Shown here one piece after another: positions 52,032 through 59,082 of a DNA stretch of 64,000 bases (positions are counted from its first letter, which is position 1; every line of letters starts with the position of its first letter). The position numbers and the translations under genes are program-made. Source of the DNA: Streptantibioticus_C sp963761325. Lineage in GTDB: Bacteria > Actinomycetota > Actinomycetes > Streptomycetales > Streptomycetaceae. The stretch covers positions 558,001 through 622,000 of the forward strand of contig CAVXGZ010000003.1 in assembly GCA_963761325.1 (NCBI GenBank), given 5' to 3'. A model generated the notes under the pieces. The model saw only the letters and a program-made list of their open reading frames with translations. It was not told the DNA's origin and made no database searches.

Positions 52032-52895
52032 TCAGCCGAGGGTGAGGCGCTGCCCCGGGCGGATGAGGTCCGGGTCGCCGCCGACGGTCCGGCGGTTGGC
52101 GGCGTAGAGCGCGGGCCAACCCCCGGGCAGCGCGCGCTCCGTGGCGATTTCGTCCAGATTGTCACCCGGCCGGACGGTGTACGACTCCGCCCCGGCCGGC
52201 CGCGGCGCGGGCTTCGCGTGCCGTCCGCCGGAAGCGGGCGCCGGCGCCGGGGCGGACGAGGCGTCCCGCGAGGGGCTCGACGAGGCGGAGGCGGCCGACG
52301 GCGGCGCGGAGGCGGACGGCGGCGGCGACGCGGAGGCGGAGGCGGGCGCCGAGGCGGGCGCGGTCGGGGAGGCGGTGGGCACCGCGGGCGGCGTCGGCGC
52401 GGCGACCGGGGTCGTCGGCGCGGCGGTCGCGGCGGTCAGGAGTCCGCCGAGCAGGCCCGGGTCGGTGGGGCCGGCGTCGGAGGGGCCGGTGCCGGGGTCG
52501 ACGTCAGGCGCCGGGCCGCCGCGCGCGAGCCCGGCCGTCACCGCGCAGCCGGTCCAGTAGCCGGGACCCCGGGCGTCGAGGAGCCGCTGGGCGACCGCGA
52601 TCTGCTCCTGGCGGCTGGCCAGGTCCGGACTGTCGGCGTAGGCCGTGCCGCCGTAGCGCTCCCAGACGTTCTGCGTGAGGTCGAGGCCGCCGTAGAGGCC
52701 GTCGTCGCGGTCGGCGCTCCACTGGCCGCCGGTCTCGCAGCCGGCCACCCGGTCCCAGGTCGGGGCGGTGGCGGCGTGCGCGGCGCCGGAGGTGAGCAGC
52801 GGGATGGCGATCCCGGCCCCGGCCACCCCGAAGGTGACCACGATCCTCGGCACCTGACGCGGCCGGCGGTGCTGCCCGTTCCCCGAGATACCCAT
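52032..52895 (-). CDS. rpfC: Resuscitation-promoting factor with long linker and LysM (RpfC type)
   Basis: A 287-residue secreted muralytic enzyme. Signal peptide to about AAHAAT; Rpf domain with TWDRVAGCETGGQW (catalytic E54) and LYGGLDLTQNVWERYGG; then a 100-residue low-complexity Pro/Ala/Ser linker (about residues 135-230) and a LysM domain (SYTVRPGDNLDEIATE to PGQRLTLG). Tandem partner of rpfA but without an evident riboswitch, so the two enzymes should respond to different signals. The symbol is by synteny. Confidence 0.88.
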   Translation of the reverse strand: MGISGNGQHRRPRQVPRIVVTFGVAGAGIAIPLLTSGAAHAATAPTWDRVAGCETGGQWSADRDDGLYGGLDLTQNVWERYGGTAYADSPDLASRQEQIAVAQRLLDARGPGYWTGCAVTAGLARGGPAPDVDPGTGPSDAGPTDPGLLGGLLTAATAAPTTPVAAPTPPAVPTASPTAPASAPASASASPPPSASAPPSAASASSSPSRDASSAPAPAPASGGRHAKPAPRPAGAESYTVRPGDNLDEIATERALPGGWPALYAANRRTVGGDPDLIRPGQRLTLG

Positions 52896-52974
52896 GTAGC
52901 GCCCTTCTCCGACGGATCGACCGCGCAGAGCGTAGCCGCGTTTGCCGGCGCGTCACAGACCGATGTAGCGCAGA

Positions 52975-52992
52975 TCACGTACCGGTCACGTA
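52975..52992. repeat. Direct repeat TCACGTA upstream of rpfC
   Basis: TCACGTA occurs at 52975-52981 and 52986-52992, 11 bp apart (one helical turn), about 80 bases before the rpfC start. Tandem sites on one face of the helix are typical of a cooperatively binding regulator. Confidence 0.4.
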
Positions 52993-53029
52993 TCTGACGT
53001 GGCGTCAACTCCCGGGCGGTGGCGGCCCG

Positions 53030-54268
53030 TCAGCGGAAGGTCACCGGCAGCTCCCGCAGCCCGCGCATGATCAGGCCGCCGCGCCAGCGCAACTGCGCCG
53101 GATCGGCGGCCAGTCGCAGGTCCGGCAGCCGGGTCAGCAGCCGGCCGAAGGCGATCCGCCCCTCCAGCCGGGCGAGCGGTGCGCCGAGGCAGTAGTGGAT
53201 GCCGTGGCCGAAGCCGAGGTGCGGGTTGTCGGCGCGCGCGAGGTCCAGCGTGTCGGGCCCGGCGAACCGCCGGGGATCGCGGTCGGCCGCCGCCAGCACC
53301 ACGAGCACCGGGTCGCCCGCGCCGACCGGCTGCCCGCCCAACTCCATCGCCTCGGTGGCGAACCGCCAGGTGGCCAGTTCCACCGGCCCGTCGTAGCGCA
53401 GCAGTTCCTCCACCGCGCGCGCCACCGTCTCCTCGTCCCCGGCGCGCACCGCGTCCTGCAGCACCGCGCGCTGGGCCGGTTCGCGCAGCAGCGCGTAGGT
53501 GCCGTTGCCGATCAGGTTGACGGTGGTCTCGAAGCCGGCGAACAGCAGGATGAAGGCCATCGCGGCGGCCTCGTTCTCGCTGAGGTGCTCGCCGTGGTCG
53601 GAGGCGCGGATCAGCCCGGAGATCAGGTCGTCGCCGAGCGCGGCGCGCTTGCGGTGGATCAGCTCAAGCAGGTAGCCGCGCATCCTCTTGACCGCGCGGG
53701 CCACTCCGCCGCGCGGTCCGCCGCTGTGCCGGATCATGGCGCCGGCCCAGTCGCGGAAGTCGTCCTGGTCCTCGGCCGGCACGCCGAGCAGGTCGCAGAT
53801 GGCGTAGATGGGCAGCGGGAAGGCGAACTCGTGGATCAGGTCGGCGTGGCCGCGCTCGGCGAAGGTGTCGATCAGCCGGTCCGCCAGCCGGGTCACCCGC
53901 GGCTCGAACTCGGCGACCCGGCGGGGGGTGAACGCCGTGGAGACCAGCCGGCGCAGCCGGGTGTGGTCGGGCGGGTCGATGTTGAGCAGGTGGGTCATCA
54001 GCTCGGCGCCGCGCTCGCCGGGGATGCCGATCCGGCCCCGGGCGTGCGCGCTCTGACTGCGGTGGTGGCCGGGGTCCTTGCTCAGCCGCGGGTCGGCGAG
54101 CGCCTGGCGGGCGTCGGCGTAGCGGGTGACCAGCCAGGCCTCGACGCCGCTGGGCAGCCTGGTGCGCCGCACCGGCTGGTGGTCACGCAGCCACGCGTAG
54201 GCCGGATAGGGGTCGGCGGCGAACTCCCAACTGAACAGTTCCGGTGCCCGCGGGTCGCTCTCGTTCAC
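53030..54268 (-). CDS. Cytochrome P450
   Basis: A 412-residue bacterial class I P450. I-helix LLFAGFETTVN (Thr replaces nothing; acid-alcohol pair E-T present), the K-helix ExxR in EELLRYDGPVE and the heme-binding loop LGFGHGIHYCLGAPLARLE. The pattern HLLNIDPPDHTRLRRLVSTAF is also typical. Substrate is unknown; no ferredoxin gene adjoins it, so it uses partners from elsewhere. I use the GTG at 54268 (NESDPRAPELFSW) because it gives the standard length; the ribosome binding site is weak. The divergent gene is the Glu/Arg repeat protein. Confidence 0.92.
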   Translation of the reverse strand: MNESDPRAPELFSWEFAADPYPAYAWLRDHQPVRRTRLPSGVEAWLVTRYADARQALADPRLSKDPGHHRSQSAHARGRIGIPGERGAELMTHLLNIDPPDHTRLRRLVSTAFTPRRVAEFEPRVTRLADRLIDTFAERGHADLIHEFAFPLPIYAICDLLGVPAEDQDDFRDWAGAMIRHSGGPRGGVARAVKRMRGYLLELIHRKRAALGDDLISGLIRASDHGEHLSENEAAAMAFILLFAGFETTVNLIGNGTYALLREPAQRAVLQDAVRAGDEETVARAVEELLRYDGPVELATWRFATEAMELGGQPVGAGDPVLVVLAAADRDPRRFAGPDTLDLARADNPHLGFGHGIHYCLGAPLARLEGRIAFGRLLTRLPDLRLAADPAQLRWRGGLIMRGLRELPVTFR

Positions 54269-54444
54269 CCCGCGACGGTATCCGCTGCGGGCCCCGCAGG
54301 CCGCCGCGGCGCCGCGGGACGGCCCGCCTATGATCATGCGCGGGTCGCCAACCGCCCTGCGAAGAGCGGGTGTTGGGGGCGTCCCGGACCTACGTGATCC
54401 GGACGCGCCGTCCGGCACGCGGCAACCGAACTCAGGGAGACAGA

Positions 54445-54672
54445 GTGCGCGAGGAGTACATCGAGCGCGAGGAGATCGTCGAGCGCGGCGGGTTCTTCGG
54501 CGGCGAGGAGGTCATCGAGCGCGAGGAGGTCGTCGAGCGCGACGGGTTCTTCGGCCGTGAGGAGATCGTCGAGCGCGAGACGGTCGTCGAGCGCGGCGGC
54601 CTCCTCGGCGGCCTGCTGGGCGGCGGCGAGGTCATAGAGCGCGAGGAGATCGTGGAGCGCGACTTCTTCTGA
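54445..54672 (+). CDS. Glu/Arg-rich four-repeat protein of unknown family
   Basis: A 75-residue protein from a GTG at 54445 (GGGAG at 5-nt spacing). Almost the whole sequence is four copies of a unit like VIEREEVVERDGFFG: YIEREEIVERGGFFGG, VIEREEVVERDGFFGR, IVERETVVERGGLLGG and VIEREEIVERDFF. It is strongly acidic/basic, with no Cys, no signal peptide and no classical domain. The pattern suggests alternating charged strands or helices joined by aromatic GFFG turns, possibly a self-assembling scaffold, but that is inference. The DNA repeats too (GAGGAGATCGTCGAGCGCG). Between the P450 and endonuclease V genes; no family recognised. Confidence 0.7.
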   Translation: MREEYIEREEIVERGGFFGGEEVIEREEVVERDGFFGREEIVERETVVERGGLLGGLLGGGEVIEREEIVERDFF

Positions 54673-54688
54673 CCGCTCCCCGACCGGT

Positions 54689-55390
54689 TCAGCCCGCCGC
54701 CTGCGCCAGCAGCTCCCGGCTGAACCGGTCGGCCAGCCGCGTGGTCTCCGGCAGCCGGTAGGCGGGGGCCAGCGCCAGCACGTGCCGGCACGCGGTGTCG
54801 AGGTCGACGCGGTGCCCGGTGGAGACGTAGACCGGCTTGACGCCCGGCTGGGTGCGCAGCGCGCGGCCCACCGTCTCGCCGCCGTCCACCAGCGGGGCGG
54901 CCGCGCCGCGTTCCGGGCCGAGCAGCCGCGGGTCGTGGCGGCCGGTGAACGGGGTCTTGGCGACGCCGGCGGTCGGCAGCCCGGTGAGCACCCCGAGATG
55001 GCAGGCCAGGCCGAACCTGCGGGGGTGCGCGAGCCCCTGCCCGTCGCACAGCAGCAGATCAGGCAGATGGTGCAGCCGCTCCAACGCCTCGACCAGCACC
55101 GGCAGTTCACGGAACGCGAAGAGCCCCGGCACGTAGGGGAAGGTGGCCCGGCCGACCGCGCCGGCCCGCTCCACCGGCCGCAGCGAGCGCGCGTCGAGCA
55201 CCACCACCGCCGCGGCGACCAGGTCCCGCGTGCCGCCGCCGTCGCCCGCGTAGGCCACGTCGAGTCCGGCCACCAGCTCCGGATCGCGCGGTCCCGGTCC
55301 GGTGTGGTCGGCCAGCGGCCGCAGCCGCTCCTGGATCGCGACGGCCGCGTCCGCGTCCTCGGGCCACGGATGCGGAAGATCGATGCGCAT
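54689..55390 (-). CDS. nfi: Endonuclease V
   Basis: A 233-residue nuclease that cleaves near deoxyinosine or other deaminated bases. Conserved: LVAGLDVAYAGDGGG (catalytic Asp), ATFPYVPGLFAFRELPVL, the acidic site in LLLCDGQGLAHPRRFG, TAGVAKTPFTG and KPVYVSTGHRVDL. Length is normal. It converges on the repeat-protein gene with 16 bases between stops. Single gene of DNA repair. Confidence 0.93.
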   Translation of the reverse strand: MRIDLPHPWPEDADAAVAIQERLRPLADHTGPGPRDPELVAGLDVAYAGDGGGTRDLVAAAVVVLDARSLRPVERAGAVGRATFPYVPGLFAFRELPVLVEALERLHHLPDLLLCDGQGLAHPRRFGLACHLGVLTGLPTAGVAKTPFTGRHDPRLLGPERGAAAPLVDGGETVGRALRTQPGVKPVYVSTGHRVDLDTACRHVLALAPAYRLPETTRLADRFSRELLAQAAG

Positions 55391-55422
55391 GCCCGCAGGT
55401 TACGGGCACCGGCCGGGCCGGG

Positions 55423-55896
55423 TCAGCCGCCGAAGCCGCCGCTCAGGTCGGAGTGGCCGGATCCGGTGCCGCTGACCGAACCGCGGGCCAGGACGCGGCC
55501 GTCCACGGTGATCGAGTCCTGGTGCGTGACGCCGCCGATCTCGTCGAAGCCGACCACCAGGCTCACCGCGTACCGCGCGCTCCCGCCGGGCAGCCGCAGC
55601 GTCCTGCTCCACGGCAGCCGCACCCCGGTCAGCCGGACCGCGGCCGACGCGCCGTCGCCCCGGTAGGTGATCGAGGACGCCCGGCCGCGGCCGGTGACCC
55701 GGTAGACCACGACGTGCGCGGCGGCCGTCGGGCTCGACGCCGGCGAGGAGTGGCCGAGGTGCGGCTTGGGGGGCAGGGCGTCCGAGTGGGTGCCGGCGGC
55801 GGCGCAGCCGGCCGGCGCGGTCGCGGCCAGCACCGCCGCCCCGGCGGCCAGCGCGGTGCGCCAGGACGCCGGACGCCCGGCTTCGCGACGGTTCAT
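55423..55896 (-). CDS. MmpS-like lipoprotein
   Basis: A 157-residue exported protein. Signal sequence SWRTALAAGAAVLAATAPAG then Cys (a plausible though weak lipobox), a Pro/Ser linker and a beta domain (HVVVYRVTGRGRASSITYRG to VDGRVLARGSVSG) resembling the MmpS/MmpS-like family, which partners MmpL exporters in mycobacteria. Here no MmpL gene adjoins it (the nearest MMPL gene is at 27 kb). Start ATG at 55896 with GGGAG upstream. Its position before nfi is on the same strand with a 32-base gap. Confidence 0.75.
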   Translation of the reverse strand: MNRREAGRPASWRTALAAGAAVLAATAPAGCAAAGTHSDALPPKPHLGHSSPASSPTAAAHVVVYRVTGRGRASSITYRGDGASAAVRLTGVRLPWSRTLRLPGGSARYAVSLVVGFDEIGGVTHQDSITVDGRVLARGSVSGTGSGHSDLSGGFGG

Positions 55897-55979
55897 CCCG
55901 TTCTCCCGTCTCATACGTTTTGTCCGTATGGCGGCCGAGTCTACCGGGCGGCGCCCATCGCCCTTGCCGGCTCGGCGAG

Positions 55980-56963
55980 TTACCCGGCCGATTCGGCCGC
56001 GCGGATGGCGTCGCGGTAGCGGCGGGCGGCGGCGCGCAGCGCGGTCTCCGGGTCGACGCCGGCGGCCTGCGCCTCGGCGGCCAGCGCGAGCAGCCGCTCG
56101 CCCGGATCGGCGTCCGGCGCGGGATCGCCGGCGGCCAGCTCCAGCCCGGCGAAGCGGGCCCGGGCGGCGAGCTTGGCGGCGAGGGCCAGCGCGGGCTGGT
56201 CGAGCGGGACGCCGTCGGTGGCCGAACCGCGGCGCTTCTCGGCCGCCTTGGTCCGCATCCAGTGCGCCTGCACCTCCTGCGGCGTCTCGGCGGTCTCGTC
56301 GCCGAAGACGTGCGGGTGCCGGCGGATCAGCTTCGCCACGATCCCGGCGGCCACGTCGTCGATGTCGAACGGCTGCTCCGGGTCGTCCTGCGCGATGCGG
56401 GCGTGGAAGACGACCTGCAGCAGCACGTCCCCCAACTCCTCGCGGTAGGCGTCCCGGTCGCCCTCCTCGATCGCCTCGACGAGCTCGTACGCCTCCTCGA
56501 TGAGGTACTTCACCAGTCCCCGACCGGTCCGGGTGCCGCTCCACGGGCACTCGGTGCGGATGCGGTCCATCACCTGGACGAGGTCGAGCAGCCGCCCGCC
56601 GGGCAGGTCCCAGGAGGCGGGCAGCAGTTCCAGCTCCGGCATGCTCACCCGGCCCGATCCGGCCAGCGCGGCCAGCTCGTCGGTGAGCGCCGGGTCGCCG
56701 TCGCCGCCGGGGATCACCAGCACGGTGTGCCCGCCGGCCGCCCGGTCCACCAGTTCGCGCCCGCTCGGCGACGCGTGCTCCACGACGACGCCGGCCTCGC
56801 GCAGATAGGGCAGCTGCGGATGCGCCGGATCCGGGCACAGCACGGCGTCCGCCGTCCGCAGCGACTGCCACGCGGCCCACGACAACAACCCGGGGGCCAC
56901 CCGGTGGCTGGCGGTCAGCAGCACCACCCGCCCCGGCTCCCCACCCGCTCCGATCTCCGTCAC
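55980..56963 (-). CDS. mazG: Nucleoside triphosphate pyrophosphohydrolase MazG
   Basis: A 327-residue all-alpha NTP pyrophosphohydrolase that hydrolyses non-canonical or stress-related NTPs. The MazG motif is LIEEAYELVEAIEEGDRD and EELGDVLLQVVFHARIA (metal-binding E-x-x-E and D residues); DRIRTECPWSGTRTGRGL precedes it. The N-terminal 120 residues (VVLLTASHRVAPGLLSW and on) form the extra domain seen in actinobacterial MazG. Start is GTG at 56963, although a GGAGG lies directly against it. Downstream of the SurA-like gene. Confidence 0.92.
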   Translation of the reverse strand: MTEIGAGGEPGRVVLLTASHRVAPGLLSWAAWQSLRTADAVLCPDPAHPQLPYLREAGVVVEHASPSGRELVDRAAGGHTVLVIPGGDGDPALTDELAALAGSGRVSMPELELLPASWDLPGGRLLDLVQVMDRIRTECPWSGTRTGRGLVKYLIEEAYELVEAIEEGDRDAYREELGDVLLQVVFHARIAQDDPEQPFDIDDVAAGIVAKLIRRHPHVFGDETAETPQEVQAHWMRTKAAEKRRGSATDGVPLDQPALALAAKLAARARFAGLELAAGDPAPDADPGERLLALAAEAQAAGVDPETALRAAARRYRDAIRAAESAG

Positions 56964-57061
56964 CCTCCGAACCTACCTCCGCCGGCCGCCGGCACCGGAC
57001 CGCCCGCCCGCGGCACCGCCGCGCGGCGGCCCGGGACGGGCGGGTGACACGCCGTGCGCCG

Positions 57062-57715
57062 TCAGCTCTGCGGCTGCGCGGTCGGCGCGGCGGACGCGGC
57101 GGCGTGCAGCCAGGGCTGCGGTGAGGTGCCGAGGGTGAGCGTCTTGGCGTTCCAGGCGCCGAAGCGCGGGTTGACGTCGACGTGGAGCTGGTGCGAGGCG
57201 GTGGTGAGCGCCTTGGTGACCGCGGCCTGGCCCTGCTGGGTGGACAGGTCGACGCCGAGCGCGCGGGCGATGGCCTGGGCCTGCGCCTGGGCCCGGAAGA
57301 AGGTGTCCTCCTGCTCGGGGGCGACCGCGTACTGCTGCAGGAGGGCCGAGTACAGCGCGGTCGGCGAACCGGCCTGCGCGGCGGCGGCCTGCTCCAGCTT
57401 CTGGACGTCGCCGCGGCCGACCGACACCCCGGCGTTGCCGGCGGCGCGGGCGAGCACCCCGTCGAAGACCATGGTGTTGAGCGTCTGACGGTCCAGGTCG
57501 CTGGTCGCGTCGATGAGCTGCTCGGACTGCCCGGTCTTGTCCTGCGCGGCCCGCACCTGCTTCACCTGCGTCTGCAGGTCGGCTACGGAGATCGTCCGGC
57601 CGCCGAGCACGGCCGCGGCGCCCGCGTGCTGTACGCCGCACGAGGTGATCAGCGGCGTCGCGAGGAGCAGGGCGAGCGCGGTCAAGGAGAGCGTGGCGGT
57701 ACGGCGGCGGACCAT
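57062..57715 (-). CDS. SurA N-terminal domain lipoprotein (chaperone-like)
   Basis: A 217-residue lipoprotein: MVRRRTATLSLTALALLLA, lipobox LITSC, then a helical domain (GRTISVADLQTQVKQVRAAQ to GVLARAAGNAGVSVGRGDVQ) like the chaperone part of SurA/PrsA without a parvulin domain, and a C-terminal DVNPRFGAWNAKTL that is typical of this family. It probably assists folding of exported proteins. The ATG at 57715 has GGAGG at 4-nt spacing. It may be co-transcribed with mazG (98-base gap). Confidence 0.85.
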   Translation of the reverse strand: MVRRRTATLSLTALALLLATPLITSCGVQHAGAAAVLGGRTISVADLQTQVKQVRAAQDKTGQSEQLIDATSDLDRQTLNTMVFDGVLARAAGNAGVSVGRGDVQKLEQAAAAQAGSPTALYSALLQQYAVAPEQEDTFFRAQAQAQAIARALGVDLSTQQGQAAVTKALTTASHQLHVDVNPRFGAWNAKTLTLGTSPQPWLHAAASAAPTAQPQS

Positions 57716-58295
57716 GGGGCCTCCAGGCGAGGTGTTCGTGCGGCAGTTCGGCGACCTTGCGCTGATCGAACCGAGAATAAGGACATGCGGGGAGTGATAT
57801 CCACTACTCCGGGAAACGAGATCGTCCGGCGCGGGGTGCGGTGTCCGATGCGTCTTCGTACGTCGGACATCGGTACGCGCACCACGCCGCCCCCGCCCGC
57901 CCGTTGGCCGGCGGCCGAACCGGACCCAAAGCGGCAGATCTACCCAACCGGACATATCCGAATCGCCCGCCGCCATAGGGCATTTGACCGGGACCTCGAT
58001 GTGAGCTGCACCATATGACGCAGCTCACATACGGCCCCGGCTAGTTGACGGATAAAGCCCGGCTAAGCGGGCAACGCCAGCGATTCCGCCACCGGCGGGC
58101 CGGTCCCCACGACGAAGCGAATTAGTAGGAACGCATATTGCCAGCCGTTTTTCGGGCGGCTAGACATTGCCGAGCCGCAGGGTCCGCGAATCGAATCGAG
58201 GGCCTTTCGTCGCACCAGTTCCCGTCTTACGGCGACACCTGACCGGCGCCTGCCGGACGACGACTGCGGTCAAGCAACTGGAAGGCCGCTCACCC
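57716..58295. other. 580-base divergent region with an 11-bp inverted repeat
   Basis: Between the SurA-like lipoprotein and the divergent secreted lysozyme-like gene. No gene is seen. ATGTGAGCTGC (57999-58009) and GCAGCTCACAT (58020-58030) form a perfect 11-bp inverted repeat around AT-rich ACCATATGAC. The lysozyme-gene leader (58040-58295) is long and holds small repeats (GCCCGGCTAAGCGGGC; two ATTGCC words) but I do not see the ydaO consensus that such wall-hydrolase genes often have. Confidence 0.45.
57999..58030. promoter_or_regulatory. 11-bp inverted repeat, candidate operator
   Basis: ATGTGAGCTGC and its exact complement flank a 10-nt AT-rich spacer. The outer TGTGA/TCACA words recall Crp-family sites, but the spacing is much wider than a Crp site. 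It lies 266 bases before the lysozyme-like start and 284 from the lipoprotein start. Confidence 0.45.
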
Positions 58296-59060
58296 ATGCC
58301 AAGACACGCTCGAATTCGCATCACGCTGGCTCACAAAATCACCGCCGCGAGCATCGCCGCCGCCGGAGCGGCGGCCGTCGCGATGACCGTCGTCCCCGGA
58401 ACCGCGCAGGCGCACAGCGCCAATGACGCCGCTGTCTCCGTGGCCCCCGCGGCGTTCACCACCGCGTTCCACCAGAACACCCACGCCCAGAGCGACGGCG
58501 TCACCCGGCAGTACTGGGCCGCCCACCACAGCTGGTGGCTGAAGGAGAAGGCCGAGGCCAAGGCGAAGGCCGCGGCGAAGGCCAAGTGGGAGGCGCACCT
58601 GAAGGCGGTGGCCGCCGCCAAGGCCGCAGCCGCGAAGGCCGCCGCAGCCAAGGCCGCCGCCGCGAAGAAGGCGTCCGCCGCGACGCCGGCCGCGGCGAGC
58701 ACCGCCAAGCCGGCCGCCGCGACCACGAGCACGGTCTACGCCAACGACCTGAACGGCTGGATCAACCACGCGCTCGCCATCATGGCCGCGAACCACATTC
58801 CCGGCACGTACAACGGCATTTACCGCAACGTGATGCGGGAATCCAGCGGCAATCCCAACGCGATCAACAACTGGGACAGCAATGCCGCCGCCGGCCACCC
58901 GTCCAAGGGTCTGCTGCAGACAATCGACTCGACCTTTGAGACCTACCACGTCGCCGGAACGTCGGACAACATTTACGACCCGGTCGCCAACATTGTCGCC
59001 GCGTGCAACTACGCGTACCACGTGTACGGTTCGATCGACAACGTGAACGGGCCCTACTAA
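58296..59060 (+). CDS. Secreted protein with Ala/Lys-rich linker and transglycosylase (SLT-like) domain
   Basis: A 254-residue precursor. Signal peptide to about GTAQAHS; residues about 65-145 form an Ala/Lys helical repeat (EKAEAKAKAAAKAKWEAHLK, AAKAAAAKAAAAKAAAAKK); the C-terminal 90 residues are a lysozyme-like domain (IYRNVMRESSGNPNAINNWD with the catalytic Glu, then GLLQTIDSTFETY and NIVAACNYAY). It should cleave peptidoglycan glycan strands during growth or sporulation. The ATG at 58296 is preceded by GGAAGG. It converges on mfd with 22 bases between stops. Confidence 0.88.
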   Translation: MPRHARIRITLAHKITAASIAAAGAAAVAMTVVPGTAQAHSANDAAVSVAPAAFTTAFHQNTHAQSDGVTRQYWAAHHSWWLKEKAEAKAKAAAKAKWEAHLKAVAAAKAAAAKAAAAKAAAAKKASAATPAAASTAKPAAATTSTVYANDLNGWINHALAIMAANHIPGTYNGIYRNVMRESSGNPNAINNWDSNAAAGHPSKGLLQTIDSTFETYHVAGTSDNIYDPVANIVAACNYAYHVYGSIDNVNGPY

Positions 59061-59082
59061 AAAGCGGCTCCGCCACTCACTG

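Noticed and set aside
54445..54672. CRISPR-like repeats
   Set aside because: Repeats are in-frame, of coding character, lack unique spacers of equal length and have no cas genes nearby.
54432..55049. Minus-strand frame opposite the Glu/Arg repeat gene
   Set aside because: Its Ser/Leu/Pro repeats simply mirror the plus-strand repeat; no start signal. The plus frame has a good GTG and ribosome binding site.
58040..58295. ydaO riboswitch before the lysozyme-like gene
   Set aside because: Looked for because such genes often have one, but the GGGGGACCCA and P1 blocks are absent.
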